Shown here: positions 41,897 to 51,734 of the stretch, in pieces | Position numbering within the stretch: position 1 is the stretch's first letter | Layout: each line of letters starts with the position of its first letter | From: Polaribacter sp. Q13 | Lineage (GTDB): Bacteria; Bacteroidota; Bacteroidia; Flavobacteriales; Flavobacteriaceae | DNA: 64,000 nucleotides | Assembly: GCF_016858305.2 (NCBI RefSeq) | Contig: NZ_CP074436.1 | Coordinates: 2,004,001 to 2,068,000 of the forward strand | Direction: 5' to 3' | Notes under the pieces: generated by a model | The model's input: only the letters and a program-made list of their open reading frames with translations | Databases searched by the model: none | What the model was told of the DNA's origin: nothing | Made by a program: the position numbers and the translations under genes

Positions 41897-44288
41897 ACTT
41901 TAATATTCTTTTGTACCAAGGTTTCTTTACTTCCTCCACATAACCGTTTCCATAACCATAACCATAGCCGTACCCATAACCATAACCTCGTGTCATGTCC
42001 GTATCGTTAAGAACGATAGCCATATTAGGCAATTTCTTTTCATTATACAACGTCTGTACAATATTTAGCATACGCTTGTCTAAATAATTAGCTCTTGACA
42101 CATATAAAAACATGTCTGCATACTTGGCTACTAATAACGTATCCGTAACTAAATTAACGGGTGCAGTATCCACTATAATATAATCATAATCCTTTTTAAC
42201 CTCTTCAAATATATCTTTAATTTTAGAACTCAATAAAAGTTCTGCCGGATTTGGAGGTATCACTCCAGATGCAATAATATCTAATCCCTTAATTTCAGGG
42301 ATCGAAAATTTTAGATCATCCAAAGAAATACTATCGTTTGTAATAAAATTGGTTATTCCTTTTCGTTCTGGGATTCCTAGATACTCAGTAACTTTTGGAG
42401 CTCTAAGATCCATACCCATTAGCAATACTTTTTTATTAGATAAAGAAAGTGCTGCAGCAAGGTTAATAGAGATAAATGATTTTCCTTCTCCACTGGTCGT
42501 AGAGGTAATAAAGATTGTTTTACCTTCACTCCCCTCTCTATTAGACAACATAAAGTCTAAATTAGTTCTAATTAAACGAAAGGCTTCTGCTGTACTCGTT
42601 CTAGCATCATTACCAATAACAATCTTCTCATTCGTTTCAGAATGCGGTACATCTCCAATAAAAGGCACCGTTGTTAACTCCTCGATATCCTTTCTCGTGT
42701 GAATTTTGGTATCTAATAAGTTTTTAAGGTAAATGATTATAAAAGGAATTAATACCCCTAATAATAATGCAGCTAAAAAGATAATTTTCCTTTTAGGTGA
42801 AACTGGAATACCATCACTATACGCAACATCAATAATTTTTGCATTTGGCACGGTTACCGCCAATGAAATTGCTGTTTCTTCCTTTTTCTTTAATAAATAA
42901 GAATACAAACCAGAAATTATTTCTTGCTCTCTACCTATATTTATGTAACCTCTTTCTAAAACTGGAATCGCAGATACTTTAGAGTTTATTCTATTAGCCT
43001 CACTATTAATTTGATTGTACTCCGTTTCTAATGAAGAAATTAAATTCGTTATACTATTCTTTAAATTTCTTTTTAAAGCATTAATTTCTATTTGGTACTG
43101 TATTATTTGTGGGTTCTTATCTCCAGCATTTACACTTAACCGATTTTTATAAACCACTAATTCATTATACGATTTAATAGATTCAGAAATAGCCCCCTCC
43201 GAAAAACCTAAATTTTGAGGTAAGGTTTCGTCTGTATTCGATTGCTTCTTGATATTTTCTAAAACACCTTCTGCTATATTTAACTGCGTTTTTATTTCTA
43301 TCAGTTTTTCGTTATTTTTAGAAGCCGTAGTCAAAGCCAATTCACCTTCTGCAGATAATCCTGTAATCTTATTATCCGTTTTAAAGTTCTTCACTCTATC
43401 TTGAATAGCGTTTAAATCTTTACCAATGGCTTTTAAACGATCATCTATAAATTTTTTTGTTTTTCTAGAGACTTCACTTTTATCCTTAATAGCATCTAAA
43501 TTGTACTGTTTTACCAATTCATTTAAAAAATCTTCTGCCTTTTCCTTAACAGGATGCTTAAAAGATAAGGTTAAAACACTTGAATTTTTACTTACAGTAG
43601 TAATATCTAATTTATTTTTATATACATCTATAACTTTACTTCTTTTTAGGAGCGTTATATAAAATTTATTTTCTTCTTTAAAATCAAATTTATCTGTTTT
43701 TAATACTTTGAAATTACCAATACCAGAGTTAACCGTTTTATTAAAACCATGTGACGAGATAAAATTATCTTCAATATCTTTCAACTCATATTTACTTTCT
43801 GATAAAATGTTAACGGTAAAAGAAGTGTCTTTTTTTTGTTGTAAAAAGAATGTATTATTAGTATCAAAAACAATTTGAATGGGATTATTACCATACACCT
43901 CTGTTTTCTTTATTCTTCCTTGCTCAAAATAAAGGGTTGTTAAGTTTAAAGAATCTACCACAGCTCCAATAATCTTTCTAGACTTTAAAATCTCTATCTC
44001 ATTATCTGTATTATTAGAAGAACCACCTCCTACAATCCCCATGTCTTTAAAAGCCTCTAATTCTTTTGAAATACCAGACTTTTGATTGTCTTTTATCATA
44101 ATAGAAGTAGATGCACTGTATTGAGATGTACTATATCGTAAATACAAAAAAGCCAATGCAACAGAAAGAAAACCTCCTAAAACAAACCATTTCCAATGAA
44201 ATAGGTACTTTTCTAACTCTTCTCTAATATTAAGAGTTTCTGCCTCTTCACTACCTTTAAAATTAGTGTTTCCTTTTTGTATTTGCAT
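41895..44288 (-). CDS. Wzc-like polysaccharide co-polymerase / tyrosine autokinase
   Basis: A 797-residue inner-membrane protein. The N-terminal Wzz-type chain-length domain has a transmembrane helix near residues 33-50 and a long periplasmic coiled coil (about 60-510). A second helix (IIFLAALLLGVLIPFIIIYL) precedes a BY-kinase domain with Walker A ITSTTSGEGKSFISINLAAALS (about 595-603) and DYIIVDTAPVNLVTD. The C-terminus ends in a (GY)n run, the tyrosine cluster that is autophosphorylated. Wzc governs polymer length and links Wzy to the Wza channel. It lies 3 bases downstream of the Wza-like gene. Confidence 0.93.
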   Translation of the reverse strand: MQIQKGNTNFKGSEEAETLNIREELEKYLFHWKWFVLGGFLSVALAFLYLRYSTSQYSASTSIMIKDNQKSGISKELEAFKDMGIVGGGSSNNTDNEIEILKSRKIIGAVVDSLNLTTLYFEQGRIKKTEVYGNNPIQIVFDTNNTFFLQQKKDTSFTVNILSESKYELKDIEDNFISSHGFNKTVNSGIGNFKVLKTDKFDFKEENKFYITLLKRSKVIDVYKNKLDITTVSKNSSVLTLSFKHPVKEKAEDFLNELVKQYNLDAIKDKSEVSRKTKKFIDDRLKAIGKDLNAIQDRVKNFKTDNKITGLSAEGELALTTASKNNEKLIEIKTQLNIAEGVLENIKKQSNTDETLPQNLGFSEGAISESIKSYNELVVYKNRLSVNAGDKNPQIIQYQIEINALKRNLKNSITNLISSLETEYNQINSEANRINSKVSAIPVLERGYINIGREQEIISGLYSYLLKKKEETAISLAVTVPNAKIIDVAYSDGIPVSPKRKIIFLAALLLGVLIPFIIIYLKNLLDTKIHTRKDIEELTTVPFIGDVPHSETNEKIVIGNDARTSTAEAFRLIRTNLDFMLSNREGSEGKTIFITSTTSGEGKSFISINLAAALSLSNKKVLLMGMDLRAPKVTEYLGIPERKGITNFITNDSISLDDLKFSIPEIKGLDIIASGVIPPNPAELLLSSKIKDIFEEVKKDYDYIIVDTAPVNLVTDTLLVAKYADMFLYVSRANYLDKRMLNIVQTLYNEKKLPNMAIVLNDTDMTRGYGYGYGYGYGYGNGYVEEVKKPWYKRILK
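41950..41990 (-). repeat. hexanucleotide-type repeat encoding the Wzc GY tail
   Basis: Tandem units of the type CCATAA / CCATAG / CCGTAC (plus strand) encode alternating Gly-Tyr, six or seven times, in the kinase tail. Near-identical short units could slip and change the number of tyrosines. Confidence 0.7.
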
Positions 44289-44291
44289 TAT

Positions 44292-45059
44292 TTATCTTGT
44301 TAAAAATGTTGCTACAGTTATAATTAATCCTGTAATAGATATAAATAGACTTGTATTAGAGTTTGAAGAAGCAGATTGAATCCTTGCTTTGTTATGTTCT
44401 ACATATACCACATCATTTTGTTGTAAATAAAATACAGGTGAGGTTAAGGTTTTATTAGATAACAAATTGACTCTATATTTAACTTTCTTATTATTTTCCT
44501 CTCTAATCACCAACACATTATCTCTTTTTCCTGATATATTTAAATCACCTGCCAAACCTATAGCATCTAAGATACTCACTCTTTCATTTGGTATGGTAAA
44601 AGTCCCTGGTTTTTTAACATCTCCATACACCGTCACTTTAAAATTAGCAATGCTTATATTTATCGTTGGATTGGCAACATAATCTGGAGACAACATCCCT
44701 TTTAACAATTGCAAAGCAGCTTCTCTAGAGAGGCCTCCTAATTTTAATTTCCCTAATATAGGAAAATCAATTTCCCCTTTACTATCTATTAAATAGCTCT
44801 GCTGTTTAGGCGTTCCTGAAGCCGAACCAGTAGTAGTACCAAAGGTTACCGCCGGTAAATTAAAAGGTTTAGTAGCCTCTATATCATCTGAAGAAATGGT
44901 TATTTGTAATAAATCATCTGGTTTAAAAACGGTCTCAAACTTATTACTGACCTTACTTTGATCAATTTCATCAAACTGAAAATAAGCAATATCCTTATTA
45001 GAAACACAAGAGGACATCCCTAAAACCATTAAAAGTATGGTTATCTTAACTTTAATCAT
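44292..45059 (-). CDS. Wza-like polysaccharide export lipoprotein
   Basis: A 255-residue protein with lipobox GMSSC (acyl-Cys18). The polysaccharide export domain PES (FKPDDLLQITISSDDIEA) is followed by SLBB-type domains (INISIANFKVTVYGDVKKPGTFTIPNERVSILDAIGLAGDLN) and a C-terminal hydrophobic helix (SLFISITGLIITVATFLTR) that would cross the outer membrane. It forms the export channel with the Wzc-like protein. A TATTTTTG box at 45077-45084 offers a second promoter for the export pair. Confidence 0.92.
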   Translation of the reverse strand: MIKVKITILLMVLGMSSCVSNKDIAYFQFDEIDQSKVSNKFETVFKPDDLLQITISSDDIEATKPFNLPAVTFGTTTGSASGTPKQQSYLIDSKGEIDFPILGKLKLGGLSREAALQLLKGMLSPDYVANPTINISIANFKVTVYGDVKKPGTFTIPNERVSILDAIGLAGDLNISGKRDNVLVIREENNKKVKYRVNLLSNKTLTSPVFYLQQNDVVYVEHNKARIQSASSNSNTSLFISITGLIITVATFLTR

Positions 45060-45076
45060 ATTTTCTTCTTTTTTTG

Positions 45077-45084
45077 CAAAAATA
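45077..45084 (-). promoter_or_regulatory. internal -7 box upstream of wza-wzc
   Basis: The minus strand reads TATTTTTG between the dehydratase stop (45085) and the Wza-like ATG (45059). It may allow separate transcription of the export genes. Confidence 0.45.
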
Positions 45085-46998
45085 CTATTTAATATTGACT
45101 TCCTTAGGTCTTACATCTAATATTTCAAACTCAGAATTATTTGACACATATTCAGGAACTAATGTTTTCATTAATTTTACAAGTTCTCTATTATTCAATT
45201 TATCAAAATTAAGTGATAAGTCATCAATTTTTATTTTAACTACGGAATTATCTATCTCATGAGTTTTCGCAATCATTATTTTATCATGATACGTTTTAGT
45301 CGTATTCTCACCATCTGCCAATAATTCTTCATATAATTTTTCTCCAGGTCTTAAACCCGTAACTTTTATATCTATATCTTCAGGATACCGTAAACCAGAT
45401 AAATAAATCATCCTTTTTGCTATTTCAAAAATCTTAACAGATTTCCCCATATCAAAAATATAAATCTCTCCACCTTTCCCCATAGTACCGGCTTCTAACA
45501 CTAAGCTACACGCTTCAGGAATGGTCATAAAATACCTAGTAATTTTTTTATGAGTTACTGTTAAAGGACCTCCGTTTTCAATTTGTCTTTTAAATAATGG
45601 TATTACAGAACCATTAGACCCCAAAACATTCCCAAATCTCGTAATGGTAAATTTCGTTTTTTTAGAAGCTTTACTTACACAACCAATGTATAATTCTGCA
45701 ATCCTTTTAGAAGCCCCCATCACATTGGTTGGGTTTACAGCTTTATCCGTAGAAATCATCACAAACCGTTCTATGCCATATTCATTAGACAAATCTGCTA
45801 TATTTTTTGTTCCTAACACATTTACCTTAATGGCTTCATAAGGAGATTTTTCCATTAAAGGAACATGTTTGTATGCTGCTGCATGAAAAACTCTTTGAGG
45901 TTTGTATTTCTTAAAGATTCGTTCTACTTTAAACCGATCTCTTACGTCAGACACAATCGCTACAAAATTGGTAATTCCTTTTTGAATTAACTCCTGTTGT
46001 AAATCATACAAAGGAGATTCTGCCTGATCTATTAGTACTATTAATTTACAATTATACAAACTTAATTGTCTAGAAATCTCACTCCCAATAGAACCAGCTG
46101 CACCAGAAACCAACACCACTTTATTATTAACTTCTCTTTGCACAATTGGATTGTCTATAATAATTGGTGCTCTGTCTAGCAAATCTTCAATCTTAACTTG
46201 TCTAATTTGGTTTGCATTAAAATCGCCATCAATCCATTTAGATAAAGCTGGTACAATTTTAACATCAATACCTAACCCTATAAATTTATCTGTTATCGCT
46301 AATAATCGATTGGGTTTTATTTTTTGAATTGAAATAATTACTTCATCAACAGCATACTTTTTAATAAATTCTTTTGTAATCAACTTTGGATTATAAATCT
46401 TTACTCTATCTATTTTTTTTCCAATTTTATTTTTGTTATCATCTATAAAGCCAATAACGTCGTAATTATTTTTTTTATCTCTATTTAAGGCACCAAAAGA
46501 TATAATACCCGATTCTCCAGCTCCATATATTAAAACATTATGAATCGATTCTAATTCTATAGAAAGAACGTCATAAAAAGATTTAAAAATAAATCTACTT
46601 AATATAAGCACTAAAGTGGTTACTAAATAATGAATAATAAGTATTGACTTTGGTATGTAAAAAGAATCTATAACTTTAAAAAAAACATTAAAAGTAACTG
46701 CTAAAAGAAGAAGTACGCATAATAATGAACTTGCAATAAACACGTTAAAAGCATCTCTAATACCCGTATGTCTAATAATACTTTTATAAGAACCTACTGT
46801 TAAAAAACTTACAACCGCAAAAAACAACACAAAAGGTATTTGGTTTAGTAAGTTATTGACATTAAAGTTAAAACTAACATTGAATCGTATAAAATAAGCG
46901 ATAAAAAATGAAACAAAAACTAAAAATAGATCTACAAAAAATACAATCCATTTAGACGCATACTTATCTAATGTTCTTAAAATAAAATTTCTTATCAT
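45085..46998 (-). CDS. PglF/CapD-type UDP-sugar 4,6-dehydratase, membrane-bound
   Basis: A 637-residue protein with four N-terminal transmembrane helices. A first Rossmann segment follows (VLIYGAGESGIISFGAL), then the catalytic SDR domain: NAD motif VLVSGAAGSIGSEISRQL, VFHAAAYKHVPLME, STDKAVNPTNVMGASKRIAELY (Met-x-x-x-Lys variant of the YxxxK pair, normal for the family) and TRFGNVLGSNGSVIPLF. The family converts UDP-GlcNAc to the 4-keto-6-deoxy sugar. With the adjacent aminotransferase it would give a UDP-2-acetamido-4-amino-2,4,6-trideoxyhexose. Confidence 0.92.
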   Translation of the reverse strand: MIRNFILRTLDKYASKWIVFFVDLFLVFVSFFIAYFIRFNVSFNFNVNNLLNQIPFVLFFAVVSFLTVGSYKSIIRHTGIRDAFNVFIASSLLCVLLLLAVTFNVFFKVIDSFYIPKSILIIHYLVTTLVLILSRFIFKSFYDVLSIELESIHNVLIYGAGESGIISFGALNRDKKNNYDVIGFIDDNKNKIGKKIDRVKIYNPKLITKEFIKKYAVDEVIISIQKIKPNRLLAITDKFIGLGIDVKIVPALSKWIDGDFNANQIRQVKIEDLLDRAPIIIDNPIVQREVNNKVVLVSGAAGSIGSEISRQLSLYNCKLIVLIDQAESPLYDLQQELIQKGITNFVAIVSDVRDRFKVERIFKKYKPQRVFHAAAYKHVPLMEKSPYEAIKVNVLGTKNIADLSNEYGIERFVMISTDKAVNPTNVMGASKRIAELYIGCVSKASKKTKFTITRFGNVLGSNGSVIPLFKRQIENGGPLTVTHKKITRYFMTIPEACSLVLEAGTMGKGGEIYIFDMGKSVKIFEIAKRMIYLSGLRYPEDIDIKVTGLRPGEKLYEELLADGENTTKTYHDKIMIAKTHEIDNSVVKIKIDDLSLNFDKLNNRELVKLMKTLVPEYVSNNSEFEILDVRPKEVNIK

Positions 46999-47025
46999 TA
47001 TTTGGGGTGCTATTTATTAACAAAT

Positions 47026-48132
47026 CTACAAAAAATTCTTAATGGATTCTGAAATTCTCAATAAATCATTTTTCTCTAAGTTAGAACCAGATGGTAAACA
47101 GAGCCCTTTCTTAAATAAATTTTCGGCTACTTTACCTCCATAATATGGATGATTTTTAAAAAGTGGTTGCAAGTGCATCGGTTTCCATAAAAGTCGAGAT
47201 TCTATATTATTCTCTCGTAGCAAGGTCATAATTTTAGTTGTACTATCTCCAACTCCTTCTAATTCAAATAGAATACAACTTAACCAATAATTAGAAACAA
47301 AAGATGCTGAAGGTTCCTTTAATAATTGAACTCTAAAAAAACGCTTAAAATAATCCTTATAAAAATCATTGATGGCACGTCTTTTTTTTAAGTATTCTGG
47401 CAATTTTTTTAGTTGCGAAACGCCTAAACGTGCCCCTAAAGAATTCATTCTATAATTATACCCTAAAACCTTATGCTCGTAATAATTTTCTTTTTCTTTA
47501 GCTTGGGTGGCGTAAAAAAAAGCTTTTTCCTTTTCTTTCTCTGTATTACAGATTAAAGCTCCACCGCCTAATGTAGATACAATTTTATTATTATTAAAAG
47601 AAAGGATTCCAAAATCTCCAAAAGTACCACATTTCTTTCCCTTATATTCAGCTCCCAAAGCTTCTGCGGCATCTTCAATCAACGTTATATTGTATTTACG
47701 AGAAATACGTACTATTTCATCAACCTTTGCGGGCATTCCGTAGAGATGGACAAAAATAATAGCTTTTGGTTTTTTTCCTTTTAAAATTCTATCTTTTATA
47801 GCAAGTTCTAATTGATCCGGACACATGTTCCAGGTTTCTTTTTCACTATCAATAAAAATAGGAATTGCTTTTTGATATAAAATAGGGCTTGCAGTAGCAA
47901 TATATGTCAGCGATTGGCACAAGACCTCATCTCCCTTTTCTACGCCACTTAAAATTAAAGCCAAATGTATCGCAGAGGTGCCAGAGTTTACTGCAACCAC
48001 TCTCTTTTGGTGCTCATAATAAGCTTCTAAAGAATTTTCGAAATTTTTAACATCATCTGTACCTATTGATGAAAAATTAGTTTTTAAATCAATATTTATA
48101 ATAGACTCAGATAAAGGAATTTTATTTTGCAT
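47026..48132 (-). CDS. DegT/DnrJ/EryC1/StrS sugar aminotransferase
   Basis: A 368-residue PLP enzyme. VVAVNSGTSAIHLALILSG is the phosphate-binding start, LIEDAAEALGAEYKGKKCGTFGDFGILSFN leads to the Schiff-base Lys183 in NNNKIVSTLGGG, and NYRMNSLGARLGVSQLKKL is the substrate block. It is expected to aminate the 4-keto sugar from the dehydratase next to it. The start overlaps the upstream transferase gene by 11 bases, so the two are coupled. Similar to PglE; the exact sugar is inferred. Confidence 0.9.
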   Translation of the reverse strand: MQNKIPLSESIINIDLKTNFSSIGTDDVKNFENSLEAYYEHQKRVVAVNSGTSAIHLALILSGVEKGDEVLCQSLTYIATASPILYQKAIPIFIDSEKETWNMCPDQLELAIKDRILKGKKPKAIIFVHLYGMPAKVDEIVRISRKYNITLIEDAAEALGAEYKGKKCGTFGDFGILSFNNNKIVSTLGGGALICNTEKEKEKAFFYATQAKEKENYYEHKVLGYNYRMNSLGARLGVSQLKKLPEYLKKRRAINDFYKDYFKRFFRVQLLKEPSASFVSNYWLSCILFELEGVGDSTTKIMTLLRENNIESRLLWKPMHLQPLFKNHPYYGGKVAENLFKKGLCLPSGSNLEKNDLLRISESIKNFL

Positions 48133-49096
48133 TGTTCACTTTTACTTTTTTCTCAATCAATTTAAAAAGGAAAACATACAGTATGGCAAAAAAGAGAATT
48201 AACCCAAAAGACACCAGTAGCTGAATTGATACATCTAATTTATACGTTTTTAAAATGATGAAATTTACCACTAATTGAAGCCCACCAAAAATCATGGAAA
48301 CTTTTAAATGTGATATTTTGTATACATCAACCAATTTTTGATAGATATGATGCCTATGAGGATCTAAAATACTTTCATTCGTATAAAGTATTCTATACAA
48401 CATGGTGCACGCTGTATCTACACCATAAATTAAAACCAACAATAAAAAAATGGGTGATTCTAAATGTAAAGTAAATAAAACACCTATAAAAAAAATTAAC
48501 ATTCCAATAGCGATACTACCAATATCTCCCGCAAAAAACAATGCTTTTTTTCTGAAGTTATAAAATCCAAATACCAAAAGTGACAATCCAGAAAAAACGA
48601 TTAAATCATTACTAACAATTTGCTCATTTAAATTGACAAAATACATACCAGACAAAACAACCAAACTATAAATACCTGTTATTCCGTTGATACCATCCAT
48701 AAAATTAAACATATTTATGAACCCAACACCTAGCACTAATAGCGGTATGGAGTAATACAATGGCACAATTGGACAATCTACTTGGTACAGAATTAATAAA
48801 ACTGCTATTATTTGAAAAGGAAACCGAATTCTAGAACTTAAGGTATAGATATCATCTAAAAAACTAACAAAAGAAATTAAAATAAGCCCCAAAACAAAAA
48901 AGGGATATTGAAAATCATTTAAAAAGAAAAATAGTAAAATTGCAATCGGAAAAATAATTCCTCCTCCTCTTATGGTTACTTTCGTATGAGAACTTCTCTC
49001 ATTGGGTTTGTCTACAATATTAAATTTATTGGCCAACTTTAAATACACAAAAGAGGCAACAATCAATATACATAAAACAATTATATTTTTCTCCAT
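48122..49096 (-). CDS. WecA/WbpL-type initiating sugar-1-phosphate transferase
   Basis: A 324-residue polyprenyl-phosphate N-acetylhexosamine-1-phosphate transferase (MraY/WecA superfamily) with about ten transmembrane helices. Marks: VDKPNERSSHTKVTIRGGGIIFP, the acidic FLDDIYTLSSRIRFPFQ, NMFNFMDGINGITG and the His motif DPHRHHIYQKLVD. It loads the first sugar of the repeat unit on undecaprenyl phosphate. With the epimerase (49101) and dehydratase/aminotransferase pair the first sugar is probably a 6-deoxy amino sugar. Confidence 0.9.
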   Translation of the reverse strand: MEKNIIVLCILIVASFVYLKLANKFNIVDKPNERSSHTKVTIRGGGIIFPIAILLFFFLNDFQYPFFVLGLILISFVSFLDDIYTLSSRIRFPFQIIAVLLILYQVDCPIVPLYYSIPLLVLGVGFINMFNFMDGINGITGIYSLVVLSGMYFVNLNEQIVSNDLIVFSGLSLLVFGFYNFRKKALFFAGDIGSIAIGMLIFFIGVLFTLHLESPIFLLLVLIYGVDTACTMLYRILYTNESILDPHRHHIYQKLVDVYKISHLKVSMIFGGLQLVVNFIILKTYKLDVSIQLLVSFGLILFFAILYVFLFKLIEKKVKVNNAK

Positions 49097-49100
49097 AAAT

Positions 49101-50024
49101 TTAAAATGATGCGATTGTTTTTTCGATACCTTCTTTTACTGATAAAGGTAATTCTTTTTGAAGTGCTTTTTTTATTTTTGAATTAGAAACCTCATAATTT
49201 TCTGTGAGTTTTTGCAATCTCTCAGAATTGATAGGAATCGGCAATACATCTCCTAATTTAGCCAAAATATTTACAAAAACCTTTGGTATATTTAAAACCT
49301 TGGCTGGTTTTTCGATAACATCTCCTATAGTTTTTACTAATGCTGTTGTAGATAAAGAAGCATCATCGGCAACATTGTATATCCCAGATTTTATATTTTT
49401 ATTTTCTATCAATTCATTAATTACAAAACATAAATTTTCTACAGAAACAAAAGATCTTGCATTTTTATACTTCCCAAAAGGGTACGGAATACCTTTAGAT
49501 ACAAAGCTGTACAGTAAATTTAAATTTCCTTTATTATTAGGACCATGAATCATACAGGGTCTTAAAATATACACTCTTTTATTTTGTGGAATTTCTTGTG
49601 ATAAAATAAACGCTTCTGCAGCTAACTTAGATTTGCCGTACACCGTAACTGGATTTGGCGTTACCTCTTCGGTTAAAACACCTTCTACATCATCTGCAGC
49701 AGCTTTTACAGAACTCATGTATATAAAAACTTCACAATCACTTTCTAAAAATTGATTGAAAAGTGTTTTTGTTAGCTCGGTATTTACCTCAAAATATGCT
49801 GCGTCTTCAGATGTTTTTTTTAAATCGTGCGCTTTCCCTGCTAAATGAATAAAACTCTTAGCTTGATTAAGCTTTTCTAAACTTAAAGTTTTATAACTAA
49901 GCTCGTTTGACTTTGGATTTCTAGAAACTCCTACAGTCTCTTTTTTCTCTCTTGCAAAGTAGTCTACCAAATTAAGACCTACAAAACCTTTATTCCCCGT
50001 AATTATGTGTAAGTTCGTATTCAA
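49101..50024 (-). CDS. NAD-dependent epimerase/reductase (WbpV-like)
   Basis: A 307-residue extended SDR. Cofactor motif IITGNKGFVGLNLVDYF, FIHLAGKAHD, and catalytic Ser (YMSSVKAA) and Tyr/Lys (TVYGKSKLAAE) are intact. Proteins of this type beside WbpL-like transferases reduce or epimerise UDP-4-keto-6-deoxy-GlcNAc to make the initiating QuiNAc or FucNAc. The start appears to be TTG at 50024, one base from the stop of the gene before it; no ATG precedes the Rossmann motif. Confidence 0.8.
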   Translation of the reverse strand: MNTNLHIITGNKGFVGLNLVDYFAREKKETVGVSRNPKSNELSYKTLSLEKLNQAKSFIHLAGKAHDLKKTSEDAAYFEVNTELTKTLFNQFLESDCEVFIYMSSVKAAADDVEGVLTEEVTPNPVTVYGKSKLAAEAFILSQEIPQNKRVYILRPCMIHGPNNKGNLNLLYSFVSKGIPYPFGKYKNARSFVSVENLCFVINELIENKNIKSGIYNVADDASLSTTALVKTIGDVIEKPAKVLNIPKVFVNILAKLGDVLPIPINSERLQKLTENYEVSNSKIKKALQKELPLSVKEGIEKTIASF

Positions 50025-50025
50025 A

Positions 50026-50775
50026 TTACTTTTTATTTAAAAACCCAATTATTTTCCAGAAACCTCTTAACTGTACTTTTAAATAACTAAACTTTATATT
50101 ATTTCTGGTCAATGCTTTTTTTATTTCTTTTGAAATTAATTGATAACTACTAAAACCAGAACTACTTACACCACCTATTAACATAGACGTAGTTGTAATG
50201 TCAGAAAATTTCCAAGTGATCTTATGTTGTAAGAAAAACCGAGTAATTAATTCATAATCTGCACCAATCGTAAAATCTAAATGGTAAAGTCCATATTTTT
50301 TAAACAAATCTCTTTTAAAAAATATCGCTGGATGCGCAGGCATAAAGCCTATTTTCAGCTTCTCTGGGTTCCAATTTTTAGCAGAATACTTTCTTACCGT
50401 TTTTCCTTCTTCATTAAATTGTAAAATATTACCTACAGAAGCATCAATATTTTTATTTTTTAAATGAAAATTAGCTACATTTTCTAGCACTTTTTCATCT
50501 GTAAAAATATCATCCGAATTTAAAACCCCTACAATATCTCCTGTAGCCATTTCAACCCCCTTATTCATGGCATCATACAACCCTTTGTCTGGTTCAGAAA
50601 CCCATTGAGACACCATTGACTCGTATTTCTTTACTAAATCTATAGTACTATCTTTAGAACCTCCATCTACTATAATGTATTCTATATTCTTGTATGTTTG
50701 TGCCTGTACAGATTTAAATGTTTTTTCAATAGTTTTTTCGCTATTGTAACAGACTGTTATTATGGAAATTTTCAT
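50026..50775 (-). CDS. family 2 glycosyltransferase
   Basis: A 249-residue inverting GT-A enzyme: ISIITVCYNSEKTIEKTFKSVQAQTYKNIEYIIVDGGSKDSTIDLVKKYE at the N-terminus, and GVLNSDDIFTDEKVL with the metal-binding DD. MPAHPAIFFKRDLFKKYGLYHLDFTIGADYELITRF is the acceptor side with the catalytic acid. It is of the WcaA/putative colanic-acid transferase type, adding one sugar to the lipid-linked repeat in the cytoplasm. The sugar is unknown. It abuts the next gene with no gap. Confidence 0.88.
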   Translation of the reverse strand: MKISIITVCYNSEKTIEKTFKSVQAQTYKNIEYIIVDGGSKDSTIDLVKKYESMVSQWVSEPDKGLYDAMNKGVEMATGDIVGVLNSDDIFTDEKVLENVANFHLKNKNIDASVGNILQFNEEGKTVRKYSAKNWNPEKLKIGFMPAHPAIFFKRDLFKKYGLYHLDFTIGADYELITRFFLQHKITWKFSDITTTSMLIGGVSSSGFSSYQLISKEIKKALTRNNIKFSYLKVQLRGFWKIIGFLNKK

Positions 50776-51732
50776 TTATTTAATTTTACGCAACCATTTT
50801 AATGTTTTGACAATCCCTTTTTGTCTATTAAATGGTAATGTTGGGGCAACTTTCATAGTTCTAGACAAGTCAACAATATTATTAGTTGTCATATTATTTA
50901 ATCTAAAAGATGTCATAGGAAAACTTACTCCTAAACTTTTTAAAACATCACCTCCAATAGCTATAATCTTTATTAGAAAATAAGGTATTTTTTTTACAGA
51001 ATATCCTAATTCATTTGAAATTTCATTTGCCCAAACCTCAATATTCGTAGGGTCGTAATCTCCAATATAAAACACTTTATTTGACTCATCCTTTGTCTCA
51101 GTGAAAAGAATTTGTTCTATTTGATAAATAGCATTTCCTATATATCCATATGTTTTTGTACAACCTTTATTTCCTATATGAAAATACTTCTTATCTATAA
51201 CCATATCAAAAAAGTTTTTATATGGTACATCAAACCATTCTCCCCATATGGATGTAGGCCTTATTATTGCCCAATCACAAGATGGAGTATCTGCCCAAAC
51301 ATTATTTTCAGTTTTAACTTTACTTTCTCCATAAACGGTATTTGGTGCGTAGTCAAATTGATTTTTTGGATGATAATTTGCTTTACAAACAAGCATTGAA
51401 GAAGTAATAATAACTTTTATTAAAGATTTTAGATTTTTAACCACACTCATTAAATTCTCAACACCTATCGTATTTGCTTGATAATCATTTAATGTCTCAC
51501 CTCCTAAATCTGTTCGAGCAGCTAAGTGAACAATATAATTAGGTTCAAAAAATATAACCTCTTTTTTAAGATTTTCAAAATTAGTAATATCTATATTTTT
51601 CCAACATTTAAAATGTTTCTCCCTTTTTGGTTCTTTAAAATCAATATTTAGAACCTCAAAACCGTCGATTAAAAATTTATCTATTAAATTAGTCCCTATA
51701 AAACCAGATCCTCCTGTTATTAATATTTTCAT
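50776..51732 (-). CDS. NAD-dependent epimerase/dehydratase
   Basis: A 318-residue extended SDR: ILITGGSGFIGTNLIDKFLIDGFEV, VHLAARTDLGG, Ser in ITSSMLVC, Tyr/Lys in NTVYGESKVKTEN, and RPTSIWGEW. It probably modifies a nucleotide sugar for this locus. The substrate is not readable; a GDP-4-keto-6-deoxy-mannose product of Gmd is one possible substrate. It is tightly packed with its neighbours. Confidence 0.82.
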   Translation of the reverse strand: MKILITGGSGFIGTNLIDKFLIDGFEVLNIDFKEPKREKHFKCWKNIDITNFENLKKEVIFFEPNYIVHLAARTDLGGETLNDYQANTIGVENLMSVVKNLKSLIKVIITSSMLVCKANYHPKNQFDYAPNTVYGESKVKTENNVWADTPSCDWAIIRPTSIWGEWFDVPYKNFFDMVIDKKYFHIGNKGCTKTYGYIGNAIYQIEQILFTETKDESNKVFYIGDYDPTNIEVWANEISNELGYSVKKIPYFLIKIIAIGGDVLKSLGVSFPMTSFRLNNMTTNNIVDLSRTMKVAPTLPFNRQKGIVKTLKWLRKIK

Positions 51733-51734
51733 AA

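Noticed and set aside
41940..41995. CRISPR or satellite array in the short repeats
   Set aside because: The repeats are in frame and encode the Gly-Tyr tail of the Wzc-like kinase.
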